Below are positions 24,858 to 35,631 of a stretch of DNA of 64,000 nt, one piece after another. Numbering within the stretch: position 1 is the first letter of the stretch; every line of letters starts with the position of its first letter. The stretch is from Aureimonas pseudogalii. Lineage in GTDB: Bacteria > Pseudomonadota > Alphaproteobacteria > Rhizobiales > Rhizobiaceae. The translations under genes were made by a program, and so were the position numbers. The stretch is taken from assembly GCF_014196835.1 (NCBI RefSeq), contig NZ_JACIEK010000004.1:62001-126000 (forward strand), in the 5' to 3' direction. The notes under the pieces were generated by a model that saw only the letters and a list, made by a program, of their open reading frames with translations, was not told the DNA's origin and did no database searches.

Positions 24858-25859
24858 ATGGGCAAGACGAGGGAAGAGCCGGTCAGCCGACTCGACGACG
24901 CGGCGCGAGCCGGGTGGCTCTACTATGTCGCCGGCAACACGCAGGAGGAGATCGCCGCCAAGCTCGGCATCTCGCGGCAGGGCGCCCAGCGGCTGGTGTC
25001 GCTCTCGGTGAGTTCGGGTCTCGTCAAGGTGCGCATCGATCACCCGATCGGCGCCTGCCTCGATCTCGCCCGGCGGCTGGAGGAGCGGTTCGAACTGATC
25101 GACGCCGAGGTCGTCCCCTCCGATCCCGCCTCGTCGTCGACGACGCAAGGGGTGGCCGACGCCTGCGCACGCCGGCTCGAGCGTGAACTCTCCCGTCTGC
25201 AGCCCCGCATCGTCGGCATCGGCACGGGGCGCACGCTGCGCGCCGCGGTGGAGCGGCTTCCGCTCTTGTCCTGCCCGCAGCACCGCATCGTCTCGTTGAC
25301 CGGCAACATCGCGCCCGACGGATCGGCCTCGGTCTTCAACGTGATCTTCTCGCTCGCCGACAAGGTGGAGGCGCCGCACTATCCCATGCCGCTTCCCGTG
25401 GTGGCCTCCTCGGCCGAGGAGCGCGCGATGCTGCACCAGCAGCGGGTGGTGCAGATCTCGCTGCGGCTGGCCGAACAGGCCGATCTCGCCTTCGTCGGCA
25501 TCGGCGAGATCGGTCCGGCAGCGCCGCTCGTGCAGGACCGCTTCATCTCGTCGGTGGAGCGCGAGGAGATCGTCTCCGCCGGCGCGGTGGGCGAGATCAT
25601 CGGCTGGATCTTCGACGAGACCGGCACGATCATCGACTGCGACTTCAACCGTAGGGTCGTCAGCCCGCCGATCCCGAAGACACCCCGCAGCCACGTCATC
25701 GGTGTGGCGATGGGACGCGCCAAACGCGGCGGCATCCTCGCCGCGATGCGCGGCCGGCTGATCGATGGGCTGATCACGGACGAGGAGACGGCGAAGGCGC
25801 TTCTGGATGCGGCGACGAGCGCGACCAACGCGAACCAGACCGCGAGCCAGTCGCGTTGA
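24858..25859 (+). CDS. SorC/DeoR-type sugar-binding transcriptional regulator (SmoC-like)
   Basis: This 333-residue regulator has an N-terminal HTH (YYVAGNTQEEIAAKLGISRQGAQRLV) and a large phosphosugar-isomerase-like sensor domain (VGIGTGRTLRAAVERLP, GDxx-type loop VGIGEIGPAAPLVQ). SorC-family proteins sense sugars or polyols and control adjacent operons. It sits 131 bases upstream of a sorbitol/mannitol-type ABC operon, matching the Rhodobacter smo arrangement. The start at 24858 follows GGGAGG by six bases; ATG 24852 would overlap that site. Three matching half-sites lie in the following intergenic region. Confidence 0.88.
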   Translation: MGKTREEPVSRLDDAARAGWLYYVAGNTQEEIAAKLGISRQGAQRLVSLSVSSGLVKVRIDHPIGACLDLARRLEERFELIDAEVVPSDPASSSTTQGVADACARRLERELSRLQPRIVGIGTGRTLRAAVERLPLLSCPQHRIVSLTGNIAPDGSASVFNVIFSLADKVEAPHYPMPLPVVASSAEERAMLHQQRVVQISLRLAEQADLAFVGIGEIGPAAPLVQDRFISSVEREEIVSAGAVGEIIGWIFDETGTIIDCDFNRRVVSPPIPKTPRSHVIGVAMGRAKRGGILAAMRGRLIDGLITDEETAKALLDAATSATNANQTASQSR

Positions 25860-25912
25860 GGGTGACACTCGGAAGGACGAGTTTGCCGCGTGCGCTGCGG
25901 CATGGGAATCGT

Positions 25913-25976
25913 TTGACAGCCTTTCGGTTCGATGGGATTTTGCCCACGCATTGAATTTTTGCTCATGTGTGGGCAA
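25913..25976 (+). promoter_or_regulatory. Promoter and three-half-site operator of the polyol ABC operon
   Basis: A -35 TTGACA (25913-25918) and a weak -10 GATTTT (25936-25941) have 17-base spacing. Half-sites TTGCCCA (25940-25946), TTGCTCA (25959-25965) and inverted TGGGCAA (25970-25976) follow. The last two form an inverted repeat around tgtg; the first two are direct repeats 19 bases apart. They overlap the -10 and initial transcribed region, as expected for control by the upstream SorC-type regulator. Confidence 0.6.
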
Positions 25977-25990
25977 CGGGAGGTTACGTC

Positions 25991-27310
25991 ATGACTTATC
26001 GCGCTTGGATGGCGGGAGCGATGTCGCTCGCCGCCTTGTCGTCGGGAACCGCGTTGGCGCAGACGACGCTGACGATCGGCACGGTCAACAACAGCGACAT
26101 GATCCGCATGCAGGGTCTGACGGGCGAATTCACGAAGGCTCATCCCGACATCGCGCTGAACTGGGTGACGCTGGAAGAGAACATTCTGCGTCAACGCGTC
26201 ACCACCGACATCGCCACGAAGGGCGGCCAGTTCGACGTGATGACCATCGGCACCTACGAGGTTCCGATCTGGTCGAAGAACCAGTGGCTGGTGCCGCTCG
26301 AGAATCTCGGCGCCGACTACGACGCCGACGACCTGCTGCCGCCGATCCGGCAGGCGCTGTCGACCGACGGCAAGATGTTCGCGGCGCCTTTCTACGCCGA
26401 GAGCACGATGACGCTCTACCGCAAGGATCTGTTCGAGAAGGCCGGCATCACCATGCCGGAGAAGCCGACCTGGGAGTTCATCGCCGACGCCGCCGCCAAG
26501 ATCACCGACAAGGAGGCCGGCGTCTACGGCATCTGCCTGCGTGGCAAGCCGGGCTGGGGCGAGAACATGGCCTTCCTCGGCAACATGGCCCGCGATTTCG
26601 GCGCCAACTATTTCGACGCCAACTGGAAGCCGCAGTTCGAGAGCGAAGGCTGGAAGAAGGCCGTCACGCTCTACGTCGACATGATGACGAAGTCCGGACC
26701 TCCGGGCGCTGCCTCCAACGGCTTCAACGAGACGCTGTCGCTCTTCGGCCAGGGCAAGTGCGGCATGTGGATGGACGCCACCGTCGCCGCCTCCTTCGTG
26801 ACCGACACCAAGCAGAGCCAGGTCGCCGACAAGGTCGGCTTCGCACCGGCGCCCTGCGGTATCGCTAGCTGCCCGAACGACGGCGCGAACTGGCTCTGGG
26901 CCTGGTCGCTCGCCATCCCCGCGGGCTCGCAGAAGACCGAGGCGGCCGAGACCTTCATCGGCTGGGCGACGTCGAAGGCCTATGCCGAGCTCGTGGCCTC
27001 CAAGGAAGGCTGGGCGAACGTTCCTCCGGGCACGCGCACCTCGCTCTACAAGAACGAGAACTACGTGAAGGCCGCGCCCTTCGCCGAGCAGACGCTCGCC
27101 GCGATCAACAAGGCGGACCCGTCGATCGGCGCCGACAAGCCCTATGTCGGTCTGCAGTTCGCGGCGATCCCCGAGTTCCAGGGTCTCGGCACGGCGGTCG
27201 GCCAGCAGATGGCTGCGGCGCTCTCGGGCTCCTCGACGGTCGAGCAGGCCTTGGCCGCCGCGCAGGCCCAGGCGACTCGCGAGCTGACCCGCGCCGGCTA
27301 CATCAAGTAG
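25991..27310 (+). CDS. smoE: Sorbitol/mannitol-type ABC transporter substrate-binding protein (SmoE/MtlE-like)
   Basis: This 439-residue extracellular solute-binding protein (family 1) has a signal peptide cleaved after ALA (TALAQTTLTIG). Motifs typical of polyol binders include FDVMTIGTYEVPIWSKNQWLVPL and FYAESTMTLYRKDLF. It captures a hexitol or related polyol in the periplasm for the SmoF/SmoG/SmoK transporter encoded next. The start at 25991 has GGGAGG in front. The first gene of an operon encoding the binding protein fits its need for high expression. The exact ligand is inferred by family only. Confidence 0.9.
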   Translation: MTYRAWMAGAMSLAALSSGTALAQTTLTIGTVNNSDMIRMQGLTGEFTKAHPDIALNWVTLEENILRQRVTTDIATKGGQFDVMTIGTYEVPIWSKNQWLVPLENLGADYDADDLLPPIRQALSTDGKMFAAPFYAESTMTLYRKDLFEKAGITMPEKPTWEFIADAAAKITDKEAGVYGICLRGKPGWGENMAFLGNMARDFGANYFDANWKPQFESEGWKKAVTLYVDMMTKSGPPGAASNGFNETLSLFGQGKCGMWMDATVAASFVTDTKQSQVADKVGFAPAPCGIASCPNDGANWLWAWSLAIPAGSQKTEAAETFIGWATSKAYAELVASKEGWANVPPGTRTSLYKNENYVKAAPFAEQTLAAINKADPSIGADKPYVGLQFAAIPEFQGLGTAVGQQMAAALSGSSTVEQALAAAQAQATRELTRAGYIK

Positions 27311-27464
27311 CCTGAACGGACGATCCCGGTCGGCGATGTGCCGGCCGGGATTTTACGTCGCCTCAGCCCGGCCGATCGACCGGGATAGACGAGTGGCGTT
27401 CCCTTCGATGCCAAACCCCGTGCCGGCGCCCAATCGGGGCGATGCGGCCCTTTCGGATCGAGCC

Positions 27465-28328
27465 ATGGCGACGACGAACACGAAATCCACCGCTCGACTG
27501 ATGATGGCACCATCGGTGATCGTCCTGTTCATCTGGATGCTCGTGCCGCTGGCATTGACGCTCTGGTTCTCGACGCTCCGCTACACGTTCTACGATCCGG
27601 CGACGCCGTTCGTCGGCATCGAGAACTACACCTACTTCCTCACCGATCCACGCTTCATCAGCGCCTTCCAGAACACGCTGATCCTCGTCGCCGGCGTCCT
27701 CGCCATCACCGTGATCGGCGGCACGTTCGTCGCGTTGCTGCTCGACCAGGAGTTCTTCGGCCAGTCGCAGGTCCGCCTTCTCGTGCTGGCGCCGTTCTTC
27801 GTCATGCCCACGGTGGCCGCGCTGGTCTGGAAGAACATGATGATGAACCCGGTCTACGGCGTGATCGGGTGGCTGCTGCAATCGGTCGGGCTGCAGCCGA
27901 TCAACTGGCTGACCGACTATCCGCTGTTCTCGATCATCGTCATCGTCGCCTGGATGTGGCTGCCCTTCGCAACCCTCATCTTCCTCACCTCGTTGCAGTC
28001 GCTGGCCGAGGATCAGAAGGAGGCGGCCGAGATGGACGGGGCGGGGATCCTGTCGATCTTCTTCTACATCACGCTCCCGCACATGAAGCGGGCGATCACC
28101 GTGGTGATCCTGATCCAGACGATCTTCCTCCTTTCCGTCTATGCCGAGATCTTCGTCACCACCGGCGGAGGCGTCGCGTCCTCCAACCTGCCGTTCCTGA
28201 TCGCCTCGATCATCTCGCTGGAGGGCGACGTCGGCACCGCGTCGGCCGGCGGCATCGTGGCCGTGGTGGTCGCCAACATCGTGTCGATCTTCCTGGTCCG
28301 CCTCGTCGGCAAGAATCTGGAGGCCTGA
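27465..28328 (+). CDS. smoF: Polyol ABC transporter permease (SmoF-like)
   Basis: This 287-residue inner-membrane protein has six TM helices, with the MalF/UgpA-type EAA loop KEAAEMDGAGILSIFFYITLPHM near residue 190. Start 27465 (MATTNTKSTARLMMAPSV) gives the usual family length. An in-frame ATG at 27408 would add 19 unconserved residues. It forms the channel with the permease encoded four bases downstream. Confidence 0.88.
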   Translation: MATTNTKSTARLMMAPSVIVLFIWMLVPLALTLWFSTLRYTFYDPATPFVGIENYTYFLTDPRFISAFQNTLILVAGVLAITVIGGTFVALLLDQEFFGQSQVRLLVLAPFFVMPTVAALVWKNMMMNPVYGVIGWLLQSVGLQPINWLTDYPLFSIIVIVAWMWLPFATLIFLTSLQSLAEDQKEAAEMDGAGILSIFFYITLPHMKRAITVVILIQTIFLLSVYAEIFVTTGGGVASSNLPFLIASIISLEGDVGTASAGGIVAVVVANIVSIFLVRLVGKNLEA

Positions 28329-28331
28329 TCC

Positions 28332-29162
28332 ATGGCTCGACGCATTTCCACCCGCCGGAAGGCCCTGATGACGGTGCTGGCCTGGTTCGTGGGCTTCCTG
28401 ATCTTCTTTCCGATCCTCTGGACGATCCTGACCTCGTTCAAGAGCGAACTCGACGCCATCGCCATTCCGCCGAAATTCCTGTTCTTCGACTGGACGACAG
28501 AGAATTACGTCGCGATCCAGGAGCAGCGGAACTATTTCGCGTTCCTGCTGAACTCCGTCTATCTCTCGCTCGGCTCGACGCTGCTCGGCCTCGTCTTCGC
28601 CATTCCCGCGGCCTGGGCCATGGCATTTTCGCCGACGCCGCGCACCAAGAGCGTCCTTCTCTGGATGCTCTCCACCAAGATGATGCCGGCGGTCGGCGCG
28701 CTCGTGCCGGTCACGATCGTCTTCCGCAGCCTCGGCCTGCTCGACAGCCGCTTCGGATTGATCATCATCCTGTTCCTGATCAACCTGCCGATCATGGTCT
28801 GGATGCTCTACACCTACTTCAAGGAGATCCCCGGCGAGATCCTGGAGGCGTCGCGAATGGACGGCGCGAGTCTGCGCCAGGAGCTGTTCCAGGTGCTCGC
28901 GCCGATGGCGGTGCCGGGCATCGCCTCGACGATCCTCCTCACGGTGATTCTCGCCTGGAACGAGGCGTTTTGGACGCTGCTGCTGACCACCACCAACGCG
29001 GCGCCGCTGACGGCCTTCATCGCATCCTTCTCCAGCCCGCAGGGCAACTTCTACGCCAAGCTCTCGGCCGCCTCGACGCTCGCCATCGCTCCCATCCTGA
29101 TCATCGGCTGGTTCTCGCAGAAGCAGCTCGTTCGCGGCCTCACCTTCGGCGCCGTGAAGTGA
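28332..29162 (+). CDS. smoG: Polyol ABC transporter permease (SmoG-like)
   Basis: This 276-residue MalG/UgpE-type permease has six TM helices, with the EAA loop [21 protein letters not shown] near residue 175 and a C-terminal [18 protein letters not shown]. That C-terminus is typical of the second permease of carbohydrate ABC importers. It starts three bases after smoF, and smoK begins 25 bases later, so one transcript is likely. Confidence 0.9.
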   Translation: MARRISTRRKALMTVLAWFVGFLIFFPILWTILTSFKSELDAIAIPPKFLFFDWTTENYVAIQEQRNYFAFLLNSVYLSLGSTLLGLVFAIPAAWAMAFSPTPRTKSVLLWMLSTKMMPAVGALVPVTIVFRSLGLLDSRFGLIIILFLINLPIMVWMLYTYFKEIPGEILEASRMDGASLRQELFQVLAPMAVPGIASTILLTVILAWNEAFWTLLLTTTNAAPLTAFIASFSSPQGNFYAKLSAASTLAIAPILIIGWFSQKQLVRGLTFGAVK

Positions 29163-29187
29163 CCGCTCCCATCCAGAGGAATTGCGC

Positions 29188-30186
<999 letters not shown>

Positions 30187-30217
30187 CCCGGCGGGACGAG
30201 GGGCGGGGGCGTTTCTG

Positions 30218-30239
30218 CCGGCGAGGGAACCGTCGCCGG
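30218..30239. terminator. Hairpin between the polyol operon and the polysaccharide locus
   Basis: The 7-bp stem CCGGCGA/TCGCCGG has an eight-base loop in the 108-base gap between convergent genes. There is no T-tract. A transcription end for one or both sides is inferred from position. Confidence 0.45.
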
Positions 30240-30294
30240 TCGGCCCTCTGCCGGACGCCGGATCAGAGGTGTCCGGTTCGTCGGCTGCGCGGTT

Positions 30295-32208
30295 TCAGGT
30301 TTTCTCGGGCAACCGCCAGGGTTTCGAGGTCGAATGCTCGAAATCCAGCCGGAAATCGATGTGTCCGCGCTCGAAATTGATGTTGTAGAACGGATCGGCG
30401 CGAAGAGCCTCGCCCCATCGTTCCTGCATGACACGGCTTTCCGCCTCGAACCGCGCGCGGTTGGGGCCCTGCATGTCGCTACCGCGCGACTGTGATTCCA
30501 GGTGGTAGAGTTCGGCGAAGGGCGTCCAGACGATCCGCCAGCCCTTCTGCCGGATGCGCAGACACAGATCGACGTCGTTGAAGGCGACCTTGAGCGAGGT
30601 CTCGTCGAACCCGCCGACCGCTTCGAAGACCTCGCGTCGAAGGGCGAGGCAGGCGGCCGTCACGGCCGAAAGCTCTCGTGCCAACGCCAGCTGGCCGCCA
30701 TAGCCGACATCGTCGCGCGGCGCGAGATGGCCGAAATGGCCGGCGACGCCGGTGCTGCCGTCGAACGCTTCGCCGGCGCCGAGCGCGACGCCCGCATGCT
30801 GAACCCGCTCGTCGGCATAGAGGAGCTTGGCGCCGACCGCGCCGACATCCGGCCGGATCGCGTGCGACACCATCTCCTCGAGCCAGTCCGGCGCGATCAC
30901 GTCGATGTCGTTGTTGAGGAGGACGACGACGTCGGATCGGATCGGGGCGATGGCTTCGTTGTTGAGGCGTGCGTAGTTGAAGTCGCCGGGGCTCTCGACC
31001 ACGCGGACGCGGGGGTCGCCGGCCAGACGGACCAGTAGGTCCAGGGTCTCCGGTTCGACGCTGCCATTGTCGACGATGACGATCTCGAACGTCTCGTAGC
31101 GCGTGCGCTCCAGCAGGCCAGCGACGCAGCGTTCCAGAAGATCGGCGCGATCACGCGTCGGGATGACGATCGAGACGCTGGGCTGGGGATCGGGAAGCGG
31201 CCAGTGCACCTGCGTCCACTGATCGCGGCCGGGTAGCGACGAGATGCGTGCGCCGTCGGCGCCTGGATGGGTCGCCAGAAAGTCGCCGATGGCGCGTCGC
31301 GCGGCATCGATGCAACGATCGAGTTGCGACTGCGAGAACGAGCCCTCGTCGAGCCGCCGCCAATGGTAGAGCACTGCCGGGATGTGGCGGATCGTACCCG
31401 GTGCGGAAGCTGCGACCGAGCGCAGCGCGAGATCGTAGTCCTGGCTGCCCTCGTAGCCGACGCGAAAGCCGCCGATCTCGCGCAGCAACGACGTCCGGTA
31501 GACGCCGAGATGGCTGACCACGTTGTGTCCGAGCAGCAGGTCGAGGTTCCAGGCCGGCTTGAAGTAGGGACCGTGGCGCCGCCCCGCGGCGTCGATCTGG
31601 TCCTCGTCGCTGTAGAGGACGTTGAGATCCGGCGACGACTGAAGCTCGCGCGCGACGCGGTAGAGTGCGTGCTCCGGCACGAGGTCGTCATGGTCCATCA
31701 GCGCCGTGAACTCGCCGGCCGCCAGCGACAGGGCCGTGTTCGAGGCCTGCGAAATGTTGCCGTTGGTCTCGCGCACCACCCACTTGATGCGCGGCTCGGC
31801 GCTTGCGAGCTCGCGGATCGTCTCGGCGACGCGCGGATCGGGCGAGCAGTCGTCGGCGATGCAGAGTTCCCAGTGCGGGTAGAGCTGCGCCTGCACCGAG
31901 GCGATTGCATCGCGCAGCAGCCGATCGTCCGTGTCGTAGGTCGGCATGATCACCGAGATCAGCGGACGGTAAGCGAAACCCTCGATCTCGGCTCGGATCA
32001 GCGCCCGGTCGCGCGCGTCGATCGTGTCGCAGCGCGCGACCCAGCGATCATAGGCCGCCGCCAGTTCCACGCGGTTCTGCCAAGCCTTCCACAGGCGATA
32101 GCGGTGCAGCAGCTGACCGGTCGCCGTCCAGTGGACCAGCTTGAAGGCTTGAACGGCGCGGGCTCTGATCTGCGCGATCACGCGGAGCGCTCGAACGCCG
32201 GACGGCAC
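30295..32208 (-). CDS. Two-domain GT2 glycosyltransferase
   Basis: This 637-residue protein has two GT-A domains in tandem. The first (about residues 80-300) has ISVIMPTYDTDDRLL and the metal site LMDHDDLVPEHALY. The second (about 335-590) has VSIVIPTRDRADLLERC, IVDNGSVEPE and LLNNDIDVI. Such bifunctional enzymes add alternating sugars, often rhamnose or N-acetylhexosamine, to lipid-linked glycans at the inner membrane. Its place beside wzt/wzm and the dTDP-rhamnose genes supports an O-antigen or capsule-like role. The start is GTG 32208, 22 bases after wzt; a second GTG at 32181 is possible. Confidence 0.85.
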   Translation of the reverse strand: MPSGVRALRVIAQIRARAVQAFKLVHWTATGQLLHRYRLWKAWQNRVELAAAYDRWVARCDTIDARDRALIRAEIEGFAYRPLISVIMPTYDTDDRLLRDAIASVQAQLYPHWELCIADDCSPDPRVAETIRELASAEPRIKWVVRETNGNISQASNTALSLAAGEFTALMDHDDLVPEHALYRVARELQSSPDLNVLYSDEDQIDAAGRRHGPYFKPAWNLDLLLGHNVVSHLGVYRTSLLREIGGFRVGYEGSQDYDLALRSVAASAPGTIRHIPAVLYHWRRLDEGSFSQSQLDRCIDAARRAIGDFLATHPGADGARISSLPGRDQWTQVHWPLPDPQPSVSIVIPTRDRADLLERCVAGLLERTRYETFEIVIVDNGSVEPETLDLLVRLAGDPRVRVVESPGDFNYARLNNEAIAPIRSDVVVLLNNDIDVIAPDWLEEMVSHAIRPDVGAVGAKLLYADERVQHAGVALGAGEAFDGSTGVAGHFGHLAPRDDVGYGGQLALARELSAVTAACLALRREVFEAVGGFDETSLKVAFNDVDLCLRIRQKGWRIVWTPFAELYHLESQSRGSDMQGPNRARFEAESRVMQERWGEALRADPFYNINFERGHIDFRLDFEHSTSKPWRLPEKT

Positions 32209-32230
32209 GAAGCCTGCGCCATCACCGGTC

Positions 32231-32986
32231 TCAGGCCGCCGTCAGGGAGTCGTGATAGGCGTCGAGCACCTCGTCGATGCCGGCATGCATGCGCATGCGC
32301 CCGTGCTCCATCCAGATCGCCGTGGTGCACCACTGGCGTAGCAGGTCGTCGGCATGCGAGGCGAGGACGAGGAGGCCGGCCTCGCTGACGAAGGCGCGCA
32401 TCCGCTCCTTGGCCTGCTGCAGGAAGGCCGCGTCGCCGGCGCCGATGCCCTCGTCGATCAAGAGGATCTCCGGCCGGATCGAGGTCGACACCGCGAAGGC
32501 GAGGCGCGTCGCCATGCCGGTGGAGTAGGTGCGCAGCGGCATGTCGAGGAACTCGCCGAGATCGCTGATCGCGCCGATCTCGTCGGCCCGCCGCTGGATC
32601 TCCTGCTTGGAATAGCCGAGCAGCATGCCGCGTAGGATGATGTTGTCCCAACCCGTGGCGTCCGGATCCATGCCGAAGGCAAGATCGAACATCGAGGCGA
32701 CGTCGCCGCTGACGCTGACGCGCCCGGCGGTCGGCGCGTAGATCCCGGCCATGATGCGCAGGATCGTCGACTTGCCTGCACCATTGTGGCCGACGAGGCC
32801 GACGCGCGTGCCATGCTCGAGCGAAAGCGACAGCTGGTCCACCGCGCGCACCGAAAGCCGCCCGCTGTCGCGCGGCTGGATCTGCCCACCGGTGGCGGCC
32901 GAGATGACGTTGTTCTTCAGCGAGCGGTTGCTGGCGTTGAAGATGGGAATGTCGACCGAGACGGCGTCGAAACGAATGGATGCCAT
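32231..32986 (-). CDS. wzt: Polysaccharide ABC exporter ATP-binding protein (Wzt-like, short form)
   Basis: This 251-residue ATPase has Walker A GHNGAGKSTIL, the relaxed signature YSTGMATRLAFA characteristic of polysaccharide exporters, and Walker B EILLIDEGIGAGD. The N-terminal VSVDIPIFNASNRSLKN is typical of Wzt/RfbE. It ends shortly after the nucleotide-binding domain, so the C-terminal glycan-binding domain that recognises chain-terminating caps in E. coli O8/O9a-type Wzt is absent. It is seven bases downstream of wzm. With Wzm it flips lipid-linked glycan across the inner membrane. Confidence 0.88.
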   Translation of the reverse strand: MASIRFDAVSVDIPIFNASNRSLKNNVISAATGGQIQPRDSGRLSVRAVDQLSLSLEHGTRVGLVGHNGAGKSTILRIMAGIYAPTAGRVSVSGDVASMFDLAFGMDPDATGWDNIILRGMLLGYSKQEIQRRADEIGAISDLGEFLDMPLRTYSTGMATRLAFAVSTSIRPEILLIDEGIGAGDAAFLQQAKERMRAFVSEAGLLVLASHADDLLRQWCTTAIWMEHGRMRMHAGIDEVLDAYHDSLTAA

Positions 32987-32993
32987 GTCGCGA

Positions 32994-33842
32994 TCAGGCC
33001 CAATAGGCGATGCGGCTGCGGTAGCGCGCGAAGAAGAAGAAGGCGACGGTGCCGGTGACGATCGTGATGCCGATGCAGGCCAGCCAGTTCTGCAGGAGGC
33101 CGGTGCCGCCGAGCAGCGGATCGCGGGTGATCTCGATGAAATGGTAGAACGGGTTCGCCGCGAGGAAGAAGGCGCGGTTAGGCACCATCGACGCGTTCCA
33201 GAGGATCGGCGTCATGAAGAAGATCACCTGGATGACGCTCGCCACGATCATCGGAATGTCGCGGAAGCGCGCGCAGAGCGGCCCGAGGATCATCGCCACG
33301 AACAGGCCGTTCAGCGTCACCAGCGCCAGCGCGGGAATGAAGAGCAGGCCATTGAGGCCGGGCCAGATGCCGAAGACCATCGCGACCACGATGTAGATGA
33401 TGAAGTTGTGGCCGAAGGTGATGAGCTGCTTCCACATGAACTGGAACAGGTAGACGCTCATGGGCATGCGGATCTGGCGCACCGCGGTCGCCGCTCCCGA
33501 AAAGATGTCGCAGCTGCCGGTGATCGTGGTGCCGATGAGACCCCACATGATGAAGCCGATGGCGAGGAAGGGCAGGTAGTCGTGGATGTCCTGCCCGAAG
33601 ATCTCGGAATAGAGCACGCCGAGGCCGCCGACCATCACGCCCATCGACAGGGTGAGCCAGAAGGGCCCGAGGATCGAGCGGCTGTAGTGCTTGCGCACGT
33701 CACGCCAGCCGAGGAACAGCCAGAGCTCGCGCTTGGCGAGGCCTTCGGAGAAGTCGGCGATGCAGTCGCGGACCCGGCTGGCGCGATCCTGCTCGCCCGT
33801 CGCGATCCAGGCCCGCATGGGTTTGTCGAGGGTCGCGCTCAT
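32994..33842 (-). CDS. wzm: Polysaccharide ABC exporter permease (Wzm-like, ABC-2 family)
   Basis: This 282-residue ABC-2 type permease has an amphipathic N-terminal interface helix (LFLGWRDVRKHYSRSILGPFW) and six TM helices through to AFFFFARYRSRIAYWA. It contains the family segment PMIVASVIQVIFFMTPILW. It partners with the adjacent Wzt ATPase to export a rhamnose-containing glycan, as judged from the rfb genes next to it. About 160 bases separate it from rfbA upstream on the same strand. Confidence 0.9.
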   Translation of the reverse strand: MSATLDKPMRAWIATGEQDRASRVRDCIADFSEGLAKRELWLFLGWRDVRKHYSRSILGPFWLTLSMGVMVGGLGVLYSEIFGQDIHDYLPFLAIGFIMWGLIGTTITGSCDIFSGAATAVRQIRMPMSVYLFQFMWKQLITFGHNFIIYIVVAMVFGIWPGLNGLLFIPALALVTLNGLFVAMILGPLCARFRDIPMIVASVIQVIFFMTPILWNASMVPNRAFFLAANPFYHFIEITRDPLLGGTGLLQNWLACIGITIVTGTVAFFFFARYRSRIAYWA

Positions 33843-34001
33843 GGGTTCTCCCGGCTCCGGTCCGCAACGCGCACCGGCCTGATCGTCTGTCCGGCGCGGG
33901 GCGGCGACGCGAAGGTTGCGTCGCGCCGACCCCGCCCCGGAGGTGCCTGATACCGCAGCCTCACGCAGCGCACAAGCAAAGGCCAGATCCCGCTTCGGCC
34001 C

Positions 34002-34874
34002 TCAGAGGGTGCCGCGGGCGAGGCGCTGGAGATAGAGCCCATACTGGCTCTTGCCGAGTTCGCGCCCGAGCGTCATCAGCTGGTCGGCGTCGATGAAGCC
34101 AAGGTTGAAGGCGATCTCCTCGGGGCACGAGATCTTGAAGCCCTGGCGGTGCTCCAGCGTGCGCACGAACTCGGCGGCCTCCAGCAGCGAGTCGGGCGTG
34201 CCGGTGTCGAGCCAGGCGAAGCCGCGCCCCATGCTCTCGACGGACAGCGTGCCTTCTTCGAGGTAGATCCGGTTGAGGTCGGTGATCTCCAGCTCGCCGC
34301 GCGGCGAGGGCTTCAGCGTGCGCGCCAGTTCCGAGGCGCGTCCGTCGTAGAAGTAGAGGCCCGTCACCGCCCAGTTCGAGGTCGGGTTCGCGGGCTTTTC
34401 TTCAATCGTCGTCGCGCGGCCGTCCGCCCCGAAGGAGACGACGCCGTAACGCTCGGGATCGTTGACATGGTAGGCGAAGACGCTGGCGCCGCGGTCGCGC
34501 GTCACGGCCCGGCCGAGAAGCTCCGGCAGGCCGTGGCCGTAGAACAGGTTGTCGCCGAGCACGAGCGCCGAGGTCTCGCCGCCGATGAACTCCTCGCCGA
34601 TGAGATAGGCCTGCGCCAGCCCGTCCGGGCTCGGCTGCTCGGCATAGGTGAACTTGACGCCCCAGCGCTCGCCGGTGCCCAGCAGCGCGCGGAAGCGCGG
34701 CAGGTCGTGCGGGGTGGAGATGATCAGGATGTCGCGGATGCCCGTGAGCATCAGCGTCGACAACGGATAGTAGATCATCGGCTTGTCGTAGACGGGCAGC
34801 AGCTGCTTCGAAGCCGTCAACGTCATCGGGTGCAGCCGCGTGCCGCTTCCCCCTGCCAGAATGATGCCCTTCAT
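34002..34874 (-). CDS. rfbA: RfbA/RmlA, glucose-1-phosphate thymidylyltransferase
   Basis: This 290-residue nucleotidyltransferase starts [19 protein letters not shown], with the catalytic loop GSGTRL. The sugar-site motifs [19 protein letters not shown] and [15 protein letters not shown] are present. It makes dTDP-glucose, the first step of the dTDP-L-rhamnose pathway completed by rfbB, rfbC and rfbD across a 181-base divergent promoter region. The enzyme is typically feedback-inhibited by dTDP-rhamnose. The ATG at 34874 is chosen because it starts the nucleotide-binding strand directly. Confidence 0.95.
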   Translation of the reverse strand: MKGIILAGGSGTRLHPMTLTASKQLLPVYDKPMIYYPLSTLMLTGIRDILIISTPHDLPRFRALLGTGERWGVKFTYAEQPSPDGLAQAYLIGEEFIGGETSALVLGDNLFYGHGLPELLGRAVTRDRGASVFAYHVNDPERYGVVSFGADGRATTIEEKPANPTSNWAVTGLYFYDGRASELARTLKPSPRGELEITDLNRIYLEEGTLSVESMGRGFAWLDTGTPDSLLEAAEFVRTLEHRQGFKISCPEEIAFNLGFIDADQLMTLGRELGKSQYGLYLQRLARGTL

Positions 34875-35055
34875 GGTCGGATGCCTCGCCTCGTCCTGTC
34901 GCAAATCCGTCGTCTCAGAAGTCGGTCTTTAGCCGGATGCACAGGGACTGACCAGCGGCAGGGCACGATCCGCTCGTCTGACGTGCGCTTTTCCTTGCGA
35001 GCGGCCGACCTTTGTCGCAAAACCCGCCGCGACAGAGTTCACGGAAAGCGACCCC

Positions 35056-35631
35056 ATGCTCGACATTCGCGCCCTGGAAATCCCGGACGTGCTGGAGATC
35101 ACGCCGCGGAAGTTCGGCGACGACCGCGGCTTCTTCTCCGAGACGTTCCAGCGCGACCGGCTGAAGGCGGGCGGCGTCGCGGCGGACTGGATGCAGGACA
35201 ACCAGTCCTATTCCGCAGAGGCCTTCACGCTGCGCGGCCTGCACTACCAGGAGCCGCCCTTCGCGCAGGACAAGCTGGTGCGCGTGCTGCGTGGCGCGAT
35301 CCTCGACGTCGCGGTCGACATCCGCCGGGGTTCGCCGACCTATGGCCAATGGGTCTCGCTCGAAGTCACGGCCGACAAGTTCAACCAGATCCTCGTGCCC
35401 GCCGGCTTCGCGCACGGCTTCCTGACGCTCGTGCCGGACACGGAAGTCTTCTACAAGGTGTCGGCGCCCTATAGCGGTGCGCACGACCGCTCGATCCGCT
35501 TCGACGATCCCGCGCTCGGCATCGACTGGCCGCTCGGCGGGCGCACGCCCGTTCTCTCGGCGAAGGACGAAGCCGCGCCTCTGCTAGCCGACGTCGCCAA
35601 CCCGTTCGTGTTCGAAGGAGCCGCCCGATGA
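35056..35631 (+). CDS. rfbC: RfbC/RmlC, dTDP-4-dehydrorhamnose 3,5-epimerase
   Basis: This 191-residue cupin has the catalytic base in [19 protein letters not shown] and the acid Tyr in [24 protein letters not shown] is also conserved. It epimerises C3 and C5 of the keto-sugar made by RfbB. It is first in the rightward rfbCBD operon; its TGA overlaps the rfbB ATG by four bases. Confidence 0.95.
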   Translation: MLDIRALEIPDVLEITPRKFGDDRGFFSETFQRDRLKAGGVAADWMQDNQSYSAEAFTLRGLHYQEPPFAQDKLVRVLRGAILDVAVDIRRGSPTYGQWVSLEVTADKFNQILVPAGFAHGFLTLVPDTEVFYKVSAPYSGAHDRSIRFDDPALGIDWPLGGRTPVLSAKDEAAPLLADVANPFVFEGAAR

